This document shows positions 46,649 through 54,595 of a stretch of 64,000 nt of DNA, in pieces (the stretch's first letter is position 1; every line of letters starts with the position of its first letter). This DNA comes from Tatumella morbirosei (GTDB taxonomy: Bacteria; Pseudomonadota; Gammaproteobacteria; Enterobacterales; Enterobacteriaceae). A program made the translations under genes and the position numbers. The notes beneath the pieces are model-generated. The model searched no databases. It was not told the origin of the DNA and was given only the letters and a program-made list of their open reading frames with translations. The stretch spans positions 124,001-188,000 of the forward strand of contig NZ_JPKR02000003.1 of assembly GCF_000757425.2 (NCBI RefSeq), written 5' to 3'.

Positions 46649-47737
46649 ATGACTTATCTGGTATTACATCAGCTACAGACCACCCGGGGAGACAGAGTCA
46701 TCCTCAATGATATGAGCTTCCAGGTGGCAGAAGGCGAATTTCTGGCAATCCTCGGCCCGTCGGGCTGTGGCAAAACGACTTTGCTCCGCACTCTCGCGGG
46801 ACTGGAAACGTCTGACCACGGACAGATTTATCTGCAACAGCAGGAAGTCGGTCACTTACCTCCCTCACAGCGCAAACTCGCCATGGTATTTCAGTCGTAC
46901 GCACTGTTCCCGCATCTGAGCATACGCGAGAACCTGCTTTTCGGGCTGCGGGCGCGCCGTGAAGATAGACAGAGCTTTCAGCAACGGCTGAACGAAGTGG
47001 TTGAATTACTGGAATTAGGGAATTATCTGGACCGCCAGCCCGGTGAGCTCTCCGGGGGCCAGCAACAGCGGGTAGCCCTTGGCAGGGCCATTATTGCCCG
47101 CCCAAAACTTTGCCTGATGGATGAGCCATTGTCGAACCTGGACGCTCGTTTACGCCAGACGATGCGCCGTGAAATCCGTCAGTTACAACAAAAACTCGGT
47201 CTGACCATGTTGTACGTCACCCATGACCAGACCGAAGCCATGAGTATGGCTGACCGTATCCTGCTGATGAATCAGGGGTGTATCGAACAACTGGGAACAC
47301 CCGCAGATCTTTACCTGCAACCGGCGTCTGAGTTTGTTGCCGGATTTATCGGAGCTCCGCCGATGAATCTGTTTCCTTTGTCGCTGGTACACCCGCAGCG
47401 CTGTTTTCCACCCGGGTCAGCAGAGGCTGAATCTGTCACCCTGGGTCTTCGGGCCGAGGCACTGACACTGACGGCACCCGCCGAGGGTCGGTTGAAGGTG
47501 ACCATTATCAGCCATGAGTTCATGGGCGCTGATACGCGAATCCAGTGTCGGCCAGAGGGCAGTCAGGCGATTCTGACCGTGAAAATGAACGGACTTCGTC
47601 ATTTCACGCCAGGCACGCTGGCAGGGCTGGACTGGCAGGCGCAGGCAGAATATCGGTTCGATCGTCTTACCGGCCTGAGGATTGCAGGACCTGTGACGAC
47701 CACCGATCAGGGCGTGGCTCTGCATGCGTTTTCTTAA
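46649..47737 (+). CDS. ABC transporter ATPase, UgpC/MalK type
   Basis: Cytosolic ATPase of 362 residues energising the importer encoded downstream. Walker A GPSGCGKTT (about residues 36-44), Q-loop FQSYALFPH, signature LSGGQQQRVALGRAI, Walker B LCLMDEPLSNLDARLR and switch His in YVTHDQTEA are all intact. The C-terminal TOBE-type domain (from about 245) is typical of MalK/UgpC. Here the ATPase gene comes first in the operon, followed 42 bp later by the binding protein, and a candidate Pho box precedes it. Confidence 0.93.
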   Translation: MTYLVLHQLQTTRGDRVILNDMSFQVAEGEFLAILGPSGCGKTTLLRTLAGLETSDHGQIYLQQQEVGHLPPSQRKLAMVFQSYALFPHLSIRENLLFGLRARREDRQSFQQRLNEVVELLELGNYLDRQPGELSGGQQQRVALGRAIIARPKLCLMDEPLSNLDARLRQTMRREIRQLQQKLGLTMLYVTHDQTEAMSMADRILLMNQGCIEQLGTPADLYLQPASEFVAGFIGAPPMNLFPLSLVHPQRCFPPGSAEAESVTLGLRAEALTLTAPAEGRLKVTIISHEFMGADTRIQCRPEGSQAILTVKMNGLRHFTPGTLAGLDWQAQAEYRFDRLTGLRIAGPVTTTDQGVALHAFS

Positions 47738-47779
47738 CTTAATTAAACTTTGTTCATTCTCTGACATTCTGAGGAAACT

Positions 47780-49048
47780 ATGGCTCCATTACGTCTGTCG
47801 CTGATGGCGGCACTGCTGGCTGCAAGTTGTGCCTGCGCGGCTGAACCGGTCACCCTGCAAATGTATTATCCGATAGCTGTCGGTGGAAAAATCACCGCCA
47901 CGGTTGACGGGCTGGTGTCAGATTTCGAAAAGACTCATCCGGATATCGTGATTAAACCGGTCTACACCGGAGATTATGCGACCACTGTCACTAAAGCCCT
48001 GACGGCTTTTCGTGGAGGCAATCCGCCACAGTTGGCAGTGATAGGCGATATTGAGGTCTATTCGTTGAAAGATGCCGGTGCGATAATCCCGGTGTCTGAT
48101 CTGGCGAATGATGCCGAAGGCAAAAAATGGATTAACGGGTTCTATCCGGCATTTATCCGTCATATCGACGGCAAGGTCTGGAGTATCCCTTTCCAGCGTT
48201 CCACGGTGGTGTTGTACTGGAACAAAGACGCCTTTAAACGAGCCGGTCTGAACCCGGATACACCCCCGCAAACCTGGCAGCAGGTCGAAGAATTTGGCCG
48301 CAAGCTGGTAGTAAAGCAGGGCGATACGGTTAGCCAGTGGGGAATCGAACTTCCCTCTACGCCAATTGGTTATTGGGTTTTGCAGGCGATAGCGGCGACC
48401 AATGGCGCTACGCTCGATAATAACAAAGGGACAGCGGTGACCTTCAATACACCGCAAACAGCACAGGCACTTAGCTGGATGCACGCTCTGGCGAGTCAAT
48501 ATGGTATTTCCCCGCCAGGTGCCATCAACTGGGGAACGACGCCGCAGGACTTCCTCGAAGGTAAAACCGCCATGATGGTCACAACCACCGGTAACCTCGG
48601 CACCGTCCGTAGTACCGCAAAATTTCCGTTTGGTGTAGCAATGCTGCCGGAAAAAACCCAGCGTGGCAGCCCGACCGGCGGCGGTAACCTCTATCTGTTT
48701 AAAGGAGCCACTCCGGCACAACAGCAGGCGGCTTTGAGTTTTATGCGCTGGGTCTCGGCACCTGAACAGGCTGCCCGCTGGAGCATTGCCACCGGTTATG
48801 TGGCAACCTCTCCGGCGGCCTGGGAAACCACGCAGATGAAGGAATATGTTAAACAGTTCCCTCAGGCGCTGGTAGCCCGCGATCAGCTGAAATACTCACA
48901 GCCCGAGTTATCGACTTATAACAGTGTCCAGATTCAGCAACTGCTCAACCATGCCGTAGAAGCGGTTGTGACCGGCAGTAAAACAGCCCCGCAGGCGCTG
49001 GAATCGGCCCAGCAGCAGGCTGACCGGATACTGAAGCGCTACCAATGA
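47780..49048 (+). CDS. ABC transporter substrate-binding protein, UgpB-like
   Basis: Periplasmic binding protein of 422 residues (family 1 solute-binding, like UgpB/MalE). A signal peptide with cleavage after CACA (about residue 20) precedes the mature protein. The general pattern VSDFEKTHPDIVIKP, FRGGNPPQLAVIGD, VLYWNKDAFKRAGLNP and the C-terminal AVEAVVTGSKTAPQALESAQQQ resembles the glycerol-3-phosphate binding protein UgpB, but similarity is moderate, so the ligand may be a related phosphorylated compound. Ribosome binding site GAGGAA. Stop overlaps the permease gene by 4 nt. Confidence 0.9.
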   Translation: MAPLRLSLMAALLAASCACAAEPVTLQMYYPIAVGGKITATVDGLVSDFEKTHPDIVIKPVYTGDYATTVTKALTAFRGGNPPQLAVIGDIEVYSLKDAGAIIPVSDLANDAEGKKWINGFYPAFIRHIDGKVWSIPFQRSTVVLYWNKDAFKRAGLNPDTPPQTWQQVEEFGRKLVVKQGDTVSQWGIELPSTPIGYWVLQAIAATNGATLDNNKGTAVTFNTPQTAQALSWMHALASQYGISPPGAINWGTTPQDFLEGKTAMMVTTTGNLGTVRSTAKFPFGVAMLPEKTQRGSPTGGGNLYLFKGATPAQQQAALSFMRWVSAPEQAARWSIATGYVATSPAAWETTQMKEYVKQFPQALVARDQLKYSQPELSTYNSVQIQQLLNHAVEAVVTGSKTAPQALESAQQQADRILKRYQ

Positions 49049-49968
49049 CACAGTTAACCTCCGCGCTCAACTCTGTCAGGACACTGAGGTCAGCATCGGC
49101 CTTAAGAACCCAACTCTATGGCTATCTGCTGTTAATGCCGGCGCTGGTGTTTCTGCTGGCATTTACCCACTATCCCGCACTGGCAACGTTGTGGGACAGC
49201 CTGAGAAGTGCTCCGCACGGCACAACCCCCGGCAAGTTTGTCGGGGCAGCTAACTATTTGTCGGTATTTAGTGATGATGTGTTCCGCCAGTCACTTATCA
49301 ACAACCTGAAATATGCACTGATTACCATCCCGGCCTCGGTGATACTGGCATTGCTGATGGCGATGGCGGTCAATCGCGGCATGAAAGGTGACGGTTGGGT
49401 CAGAACGGTCTTTTTTATGCCCGCGTTACTGCCGATGGTGGCGATTGCCAATCTGTGGCTGTTTTTCTACTCGCCGCAAACGGGTCTGTTAAACCAGCTA
49501 ATGGCCTGGTTTGGCTTACCGGCACATAACTGGCTCGGGGATCCGGACAGCGCCTTGTACTGCCTGATGGCTGTGACAGTGTGGCGGGAAGCGGGTTTTT
49601 TTATGATTTTTTACCTGGCCGGTTTACAGCAGATCGACCCACGGCTGGCGGAAGTCGCCAGGGTGGAAGGTGCAGGCAGAGGATATTTTTTTCGGCGGGT
49701 TCAGTGGCCACTGCTGATGCCCACCACCTTATTTATTCTGATCAATGCCACGATGAATGCGTTTCGTATCGTTGATCAGGTGATATCCATGACCAATGGT
49801 GGTCCGGATAACAGTACCAGCCTGCTGCTGTTTTATATCTATCAGACGGCCTTCAGTTTCTGGGATACCGCCTCTGCGGCCGCCATGACCATGGTGCTGC
49901 TGGTGCTGCTTGGAACGGTCGCCATCCTCAAATTTCGTTTTATGGACAAGCGCGCATGGTATCAATAG
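49045..49968 (+). CDS. ABC transporter permease, UgpA-like
   Basis: Inner-membrane permease of 307 residues with six to seven helices. The cytosolic EAA loop that docks on the ATPase reads EVARVEGAGRGYFFRRVQWPLLMP (about residues 207-230). Overlaps the binding-protein gene by 4 nt and the second permease by 13 nt, which indicates co-translation of an importer complex. Confidence 0.92.
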   Translation: MTQLTSALNSVRTLRSASALRTQLYGYLLLMPALVFLLAFTHYPALATLWDSLRSAPHGTTPGKFVGAANYLSVFSDDVFRQSLINNLKYALITIPASVILALLMAMAVNRGMKGDGWVRTVFFMPALLPMVAIANLWLFFYSPQTGLLNQLMAWFGLPAHNWLGDPDSALYCLMAVTVWREAGFFMIFYLAGLQQIDPRLAEVARVEGAGRGYFFRRVQWPLLMPTTLFILINATMNAFRIVDQVISMTNGGPDNSTSLLLFYIYQTAFSFWDTASAAAMTMVLLVLLGTVAILKFRFMDKRAWYQ

Positions 49969-50798
49969 CTGTTTCCGGACGTGCTTCCCGCCGTTCCGGA
50001 CTAACCCTGCTGGTGAATTTACTTATCGGGGCCGGCGCGCTTTTCTGGGCGCTGCCACTTCTCATTGCGGTGTGGGTTGCCTTTCATCCGGTCAGCGATC
50101 AGGCCAGTTTCCGGCTGTTGTCGCCATTGACGTTACAAAACTTTGTCACCGCCTGGCACAGTGCACCTTTTGCTCAGTACTTTATTAATACCACTTTACA
50201 GGTATTGCTGATTGTCTCGGCTCAGCTGGTGCTGGCGACCCTGGCCGCTTATGCGCTGGTGCGGTTCCGGTTAAAAGGCGGCGGCTTTATTTTTGCATTG
50301 ATCCTGCTGCAACTGATGATAAGCCCCGATGTATTGATTCTGAATAACTACAAAACCATCAGCGCGCTGGGGCTCAGGGATACTCTCACCGGGATTGCTT
50401 TACCGTATTTTGCCTCGGCTTTCGCCATCTTTTTGCTGCGTCAGACCTTCAAGAGTATCCCGCTGGTGCTGGAAGAGGCTGCCATTATTGAGGGGGCCAG
50501 CCGGATGATGATCCTTTGGCGAGTGTATGTTCCGTTGGCCTTTCCGGTGTATGTCGCATTTATTCTGGTGTCTGTCAGCTTCCACTGGAACGATTTTCTC
50601 TGGCCGCTGGTGATCACCGATTCTGTTAACGTCAGACCGCTGACGGTGGGGTTACAGCTGTTTTCTGCGCCGGAACAGGGGATTCAGTGGGCGCTGATTA
50701 GTGCCGGGACTCTGATGACTTCGGCACCGTTACTGGTGATGTTTCTGCTGTTTCAGCGTCAGTTTGTTCAGTCATTTATGCGGGCAGGGATCCGCTAA
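49956..50798 (+). CDS. ABC transporter permease, UgpE-like
   Basis: Second inner-membrane permease, 280 residues, about six helices. EAA loop EEAAIIEGASRMMILWRVYVPLAFP (about residues 172-196) is well formed. Start at 49956 lies inside the preceding gene; this is normal for such operons. Followed after 12 bp by the phosphoesterase gene. Confidence 0.92.
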   Translation: MVSIAVSGRASRRSGLTLLVNLLIGAGALFWALPLLIAVWVAFHPVSDQASFRLLSPLTLQNFVTAWHSAPFAQYFINTTLQVLLIVSAQLVLATLAAYALVRFRLKGGGFIFALILLQLMISPDVLILNNYKTISALGLRDTLTGIALPYFASAFAIFLLRQTFKSIPLVLEEAAIIEGASRMMILWRVYVPLAFPVYVAFILVSVSFHWNDFLWPLVITDSVNVRPLTVGLQLFSAPEQGIQWALISAGTLMTSAPLLVMFLLFQRQFVQSFMRAGIR

Positions 50799-50810
50799 CC
50801 GGAGTATTGC

Positions 50811-51725
50811 ATGTGTGAGTTAAGTGCTGCCCAACGCCAGGCGCTGGCAGATATCGCGCCAGTCTATCAGTTACCGGATATCACTGAAAAACAACCGAAG
50901 CGGTTAAGAGTTGCTCTGCTGGCCGATCCACAGTTTGCTGATATCAGCCCCGATTATGGCAAAGGCTTGTATTACCCCTCGGCGCTGAAAAAACTCCCGG
51001 CACTGTTCAGCCAACTGAATGCGATGGATCTCGATCTGGTGGTGACGCTGGGGGATATTGTGGATCGCGAATGGCAGGATTATCAGCAGATACTACCGCT
51101 CTATGATCAGTTGAAACACCCGCATCTGTTTATCACCGGTAATCATGATGCGGCAGTGATCAGTCGTCAGTTGGAACGTCATTCACCGGTCTTGCCGCTA
51201 CCTAAGCATTATTTTGCCTTGCAGACCGACAATTACCGGTTACTGGCGCTGGATGGCAACGATATCAGTTTTTATGCCACTTCGGCACAACCCGAAGAAC
51301 GCCGCCAGGCAGAGCAGTTCTATGCGGCTCTCACTATTGCCCGCGAACCGCAGGCGCAAACCTGGAATGGGGGTATTGGCCAGCAGCAGTATCTGTGGAT
51401 TGAACAGCAGTTAACGCAAGCACATCGTCAGCAGCAACAGGTGATAGTGTTAGGCCATTTCCCTTTGGCGCCTGCGGGTATCCATCGCCTGTGGAATGGC
51501 GAGCAAATCGCTGACCTGCTAACCCGCCACCGGGTGGTAGCCAGTTTTCATGGACACGACCACCGGGGAAGCCTTGACACCCGCCATAACACACAGTTTG
51601 TCACGTTGCGAGGATTACTGGATGGCGCAAGCACTGTGCCCTTTATGGTGGCAGATTTTTGCGGGCAGGGGATGACACTGACCGATCACCAGATACTGAT
51701 CACTCCTGAGAGTGACGACATTTGA
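50811..51725 (+). CDS. Calcineurin-like metallophosphoesterase, ADPRM-like
   Basis: Metal-dependent phosphoesterase of 304 residues without signal peptide, so cytosolic. The five metal motifs are LLADPQFAD (Asp39, Gln41), GDIVDR (Asp82), GNHD (Asn111, His112), LGHFPL and HGHDHRG. The Asp-x-Gln variant of the first motif, instead of Asp-x-His, is the mark of the ADP-ribose/CDP-alcohol diphosphatase (ADPRM) group. As last gene of a Pho-box-preceded importer operon it probably hydrolyses the imported compound or a derivative, releasing phosphate; CDP-glycerol, ADP-ribose or glycerophosphodiesters are candidates by inference. Confidence 0.85.
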   Translation: MCELSAAQRQALADIAPVYQLPDITEKQPKRLRVALLADPQFADISPDYGKGLYYPSALKKLPALFSQLNAMDLDLVVTLGDIVDREWQDYQQILPLYDQLKHPHLFITGNHDAAVISRQLERHSPVLPLPKHYFALQTDNYRLLALDGNDISFYATSAQPEERRQAEQFYAALTIAREPQAQTWNGGIGQQQYLWIEQQLTQAHRQQQQVIVLGHFPLAPAGIHRLWNGEQIADLLTRHRVVASFHGHDHRGSLDTRHNTQFVTLRGLLDGASTVPFMVADFCGQGMTLTDHQILITPESDDI

Positions 51726-51790
51726 TTTTTATCTTACGGCAAACATCAATATCATTCTTTAGCGGAGTAAAGCCGTTGTATTGAACTGTG

Positions 51791-51855
51791 ATCGGTACAT
51801 GAGAACCGGGAAAACGTGACATGGTAACGTTATCTTTCTCCGGGAATGTACCGAT
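51791..51855 (+). promoter_or_regulatory. Long inverted repeat in the phoN leader
   Basis: ATCGGTACAT (51791-51800) and ATGTACCGAT (51846-51855) are perfect inverted copies; the adjoining GAGAA and TTCTC also pair, across a 5-base bulge, giving a long hairpin 14 bp before the phoN start codon. It could be a regulatory RNA structure or an operator for a dimeric protein. Confidence 0.6.
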
Positions 51856-51869
51856 AACAGGACTTAATA

Positions 51870-52616
51870 ATGACAAAAAAAACGACAGCGTTACTGATTT
51901 CCGCTTTACTTTTCAGTACCACCGCAGCCGCGGCAGTCACTCCCGCAGGGGATGATGCCACCACCAAACCCAATCTCTATTACCTTACCAACAGCCAGTC
52001 CATTGATAGTCTGGCTCTGTTGCCACCTCCGCCGGCTATCGGCAGTATCGCTTTTTTAAACGATCAGGCCATGTATGAGCAGGGGCGTTTACTGCGTAAT
52101 ACGCCACGCGGACGTCAGGCTGCTGATGATGCCAATCTGGACAGTGGTGGCATTGCTACTGCATTTTCGGCGGCATTTGGCCGCAATATCACGGCAAAAG
52201 ATACCCCTCAACTGCATAAGTTACTGACCAATATGATCGAAGACGCCGGTGACCTGGCGACGCGTTCGGCCAAACAATACTATATGCGGATTCGGCCTTT
52301 TGCTTTCTATCAGGTGGCCACCTGTAATACCCGTCAGCAGGGTGAACTTTCCACTAACGGATCTTATCCTTCCGGACATACTTCCATCGGCTGGGCGACA
52401 GCTCTGGTGTTGGCAGAAATTAATCCACAGCGGCAGAATGAGATCCTGAAACGCGGCTATGAACTGGGGCAAAGTCGGGTCATTTGTGGTTATCACTGGC
52501 AGAGTGATGTAGACGCCGCACGGATTGTGGCCTCGGCGATTGTGGCAACACTACATACTTCTCCCGCCTTTATGCAGCAACTGGCAAAAGCCAAAGCGGA
52601 ATTTTCGGGACGCTAA
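51870..52616 (+). CDS. phoN: Class A nonspecific acid phosphatase (PhoN/PhoC)
   Basis: Periplasmic phosphatase of 248 residues in the PAP2 superfamily that removes phosphate from many organic phosphomonoesters. The signal peptide ends near residue 21 (TTAAAA). The tripartite signature is complete: Lys135-x6-Arg142-Pro143, Pro-Ser-Gly-His at 167-170 and Ser-Arg 202-203 with His209 and Asp213. It is read in the same direction as the importer/phosphoesterase operon and may feed it, but lies behind its own leader with a striking inverted repeat. Confidence 0.94.
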   Translation: MTKKTTALLISALLFSTTAAAAVTPAGDDATTKPNLYYLTNSQSIDSLALLPPPPAIGSIAFLNDQAMYEQGRLLRNTPRGRQAADDANLDSGGIATAFSAAFGRNITAKDTPQLHKLLTNMIEDAGDLATRSAKQYYMRIRPFAFYQVATCNTRQQGELSTNGSYPSGHTSIGWATALVLAEINPQRQNEILKRGYELGQSRVICGYHWQSDVDAARIVASAIVATLHTSPAFMQQLAKAKAEFSGR

Positions 52617-52646
52617 TCCGGATGGCAAACAGAAGTTTTATCTCCT

Positions 52647-52663
52647 CTTAATATTTCCTTAAT
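52647..52663 (+). promoter_or_regulatory. PmrA (BasR) box
   Basis: CTTAAT-ATTTC-CTTAAT matches the PmrA consensus (YTTAAK-N5-YTTAAK) perfectly, with direct repeats 11 bp apart. A GATACT hexamer 10 bp downstream (52674-52679) can act as -10. It lies 44 bp upstream of the small membrane protein gene, which is therefore expected to belong to the PmrA regulon. Confidence 0.85.
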
Positions 52664-52674
52664 TTTTAGCGGCG

Positions 52675-52706
52675 ATACTCTCCTGACAAACCAGACAGGA
52701 GAGTAT
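52675..52706 (+). promoter_or_regulatory. 11-bp inverted repeat covering a ribosome binding site
   Basis: ATACTCTCCTG (52675-52685) and CAGGAGAGTAT (52696-52706) are perfect inverted copies with a 10-nt loop. The right arm contains the ribosome binding site AGGAG of the small gene. In RNA this would hide the site; however, the left arm overlaps the suggested -10 region, so the hairpin only forms in transcripts that start further upstream. Confidence 0.7.
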
Positions 52707-52707
52707 G

Positions 52708-52809
52708 ATGAACAAAGCTATTGCTGTTTCTTTTTCTGAATTAAGTGCCACATTGTTGAGTTTGTGTGTTGTGGCGACTTTTCTGGTGGTCTGGTTCAGT
52801 AGTTATTAG
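52708..52809 (+). CDS. pmrR: Small membrane protein, PmrR-like
   Basis: A 33-residue protein (34 if the ATG at 52705 is used; AGGAG has better spacing to 52708). A short N-terminus is followed by one hydrophobic helix (about residues 12-30) ending in FLVVWFSSY, very like the ending FLYIWFATY of Salmonella/E. coli PmrR, a 29-residue PmrA-induced peptide that inhibits the lipid A phosphotransferase LpxT. A perfect PmrA box precedes it and the pmrAB-eptA locus follows. Its TAG stop overlaps the pmrB TAA stop on the other strand by 3 nt. PmrR is normally encoded next to lpxT; here it is next to pmrB and a PAP2-type phosphatase. Confidence 0.75.
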   Translation: MNKAIAVSFSELSATLLSLCVVATFLVVWFSSY

Positions 52810-53909
52810 GTTGTTCTGGTCGCCGGGACTTTAAATCTGACTGTTGCCCGGCATCCTTGTCTGTCGGTGCGGTTAGCCAGATGAAAACTGGCACCATGCA
52901 ACTGGCAGATACGGGAGACAATACTTAAACCCAGTCCAATACCGCCATATCGGCTGTCCATCCGGCTGAATGCCTTACTCAGTTCACCGGCTTTACTCTC
53001 ATCAATGCCCGGGCCTTCATCTTCCACCGCCAGTTCAATCTGTGGGCTGCCATCTTCTGCGCTCACCTGTTGAACACTGACCTGTAGTGTCGTATTTTCC
53101 GGACTGTACCGGTAAGCATTTTCCACCAGGTTACGTACCACCAGTTGAATCAGGGTTGGGTCGCCTTTCACCGTAAAATCAGCGGGTGGCTCGGGGAGAA
53201 TCAGTTGCTGGTGACGCAGCTTAATCATAGTCAGCAAGCTGTCACGCAGTGGCTGAGTCACGGCACTGACCAACGGTACCTGCTGATAACTCCCTGCATC
53301 GAATGACTGGCCGATACGTGCCAGTTGCAGAAGTTGTGAAACGCTATTAGTCATTTGATCGAGGCGCAGAATCAGAGCAGACATATCAATATGTTGCTGT
53401 TTTGCAATCAGTTCCAGATGTAATCGTAGACCGGCCAGTGGGGTGCGCAACTCATGTGCCACATCGGCGGTAAATAACCTCTCTCGCTCCAGGGTAGCGG
53501 TCATCCGTTCGACCATCTCATTTATCGAATGAATAACGGCATCTACTTCCAGAATGGCGCTCTGGTACTCAATCGGTTGCAGGTTAAATTCAGTACGTTT
53601 TTCCAGATGCCAGCGTAACTCAGTCAGTGGTCGGGTAATACGCTTCACTGCCTGCCAGCACAACAGTAAGGCCACAGAAATCATAATCAGGCTGGGCAGG
53701 GCCAGACTGGCAACCGCTTCGTGGATCTCCTTTTCGACATGCGATTGTTCATTCTGATGCTGCAGCACGCCCTTCACCAGCAGGTCAATCTGTTCTTTAC
53801 TCTCATGCCATAGCCACAGGACACAAATGGCCTGACAAAACAGCAGAATAGCACCGATAGTGATCAGCAGCCGGCGACGCAGTGTGGTAGGTTTAGGATT
53901 CTTTTTCAA
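52806..53909 (-). CDS. pmrB: Sensor histidine kinase PmrB (BasS)
   Basis: Inner-membrane sensor of 367 residues responding to ferric iron, mild acid or cationic peptides. Two transmembrane helices (about 15-34 and 69-86) flank a short periplasmic loop that contains the ExxE iron-binding motif EIHE at 61-64. HAMP region follows, then the H box FTADVAHELRTPLAG with phosphoacceptor His152, N box LVRNLVENAYRYSP and G boxes DEGPGI and GIGLGLS. Close to E. coli BasS. Last gene of the eptA-pmrA-pmrB operon, 29 bp after pmrA. Confidence 0.95.
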   Translation of the reverse strand: MKKNPKPTTLRRRLLITIGAILLFCQAICVLWLWHESKEQIDLLVKGVLQHQNEQSHVEKEIHEAVASLALPSLIMISVALLLCWQAVKRITRPLTELRWHLEKRTEFNLQPIEYQSAILEVDAVIHSINEMVERMTATLERERLFTADVAHELRTPLAGLRLHLELIAKQQHIDMSALILRLDQMTNSVSQLLQLARIGQSFDAGSYQQVPLVSAVTQPLRDSLLTMIKLRHQQLILPEPPADFTVKGDPTLIQLVVRNLVENAYRYSPENTTLQVSVQQVSAEDGSPQIELAVEDEGPGIDESKAGELSKAFSRMDSRYGGIGLGLSIVSRICQLHGASFHLANRTDRQGCRATVRFKVPATRTT

Positions 53910-53938
53910 CGTTGCCGGTGCCTCAACAGACAGTGCGG

Positions 53939-54595
53939 TTATTTAAGTAATGCATAGCCGAAACCACGTACGGTACGGATGCGGGTTTTGCCGATTTTAT
54001 CGCGCAGATTATGGATGTGCACTTCCAGTGTGTTGGTGGACGGCTCATTGTCCCAGTTATAAATATCGTTATACAGGATTTCACGGTGCACCGGGCTGCC
54101 GGCTTTCATCATCAGTCTGGCCAGCAAAGCATACTCTTTGGGGGTCAGTTCCAGTAATTCCCCCCCGCGAAACACCTGGCGATGTGTAGTATCCAACGAA
54201 AGATCCCCCACCGTCAGCAGGTTAATACTTTGGTTATTATGCCGACGGATCAATGCCCGGATACGGGCGTTTAGCTCTTCCAGGGCAAAAGGCTTGATCA
54301 GATAATCGTCAGCACCGCTGTCCAGCCCGATAATCCGGTCACTCAGGGTATCCCTGGCTGTCAGAATAAGCACCGGCAGACTGACCTTCTGGCGACGCAG
54401 CCTCAGCAGCAGGTGAATGCCATCTTCATCCGGCAGGCCAAGGTCGAGTATGACCAGACTGTACTGAGACGCTTTCAGGCTCTGTTCCGCTTCGCGCGCA
54501 CTGGTCACACCATCACAGGTGTACCCCTCGTCGTGCATTGCAATGATCAGCCCCTGCAACAATAAAGCATCATCTTCGACAATCAGTATTTTCAT
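53939..54595 (-). CDS. pmrA: Response regulator PmrA (BasR)
   Basis: OmpR-family response regulator of 218 residues. The receiver domain has Asp8/Asp9 and the phosphoacceptor Asp51 ([12 protein letters not shown]) and Lys101-type KPF motif ([10 protein letters not shown]); the winged-helix DNA-binding domain is almost identical to BasR ([33 protein letters not shown]). It should activate genes with the CTTAAT-N5-CTTAAT box, two of which are in this window. Its ATG overlaps the eptA stop by 4 nt. Confidence 0.96.
   Translation of the reverse strand: MKILIVEDDALLLQGLIIAMHDEGYTCDGVTSAREAEQSLKASQYSLVILDLGLPDEDGIHLLLRLRRQKVSLPVLILTARDTLSDRIIGLDSGADDYLIKPFALEELNARIRALIRRHNNQSINLLTVGDLSLDTTHRQVFRGGELLELTPKEYALLARLMMKAGSPVHREILYNDIYNWDNEPSTNTLEVHIHNLRDKIGKTRIRTVRGFGYALLK

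Noticed and set aside
47918-48721. 267-codon open frame opposite the UgpB-like binding-protein gene
   Set aside because: The plus-strand protein is clearly real with signal peptide and family motifs; the antisense frame has no start signal or recognisable domain.
51726-51869. Possible Pho box upstream of phoN
   Set aside because: No pair of CTGTCAT-like heptamers with 4-bp spacing could be found.
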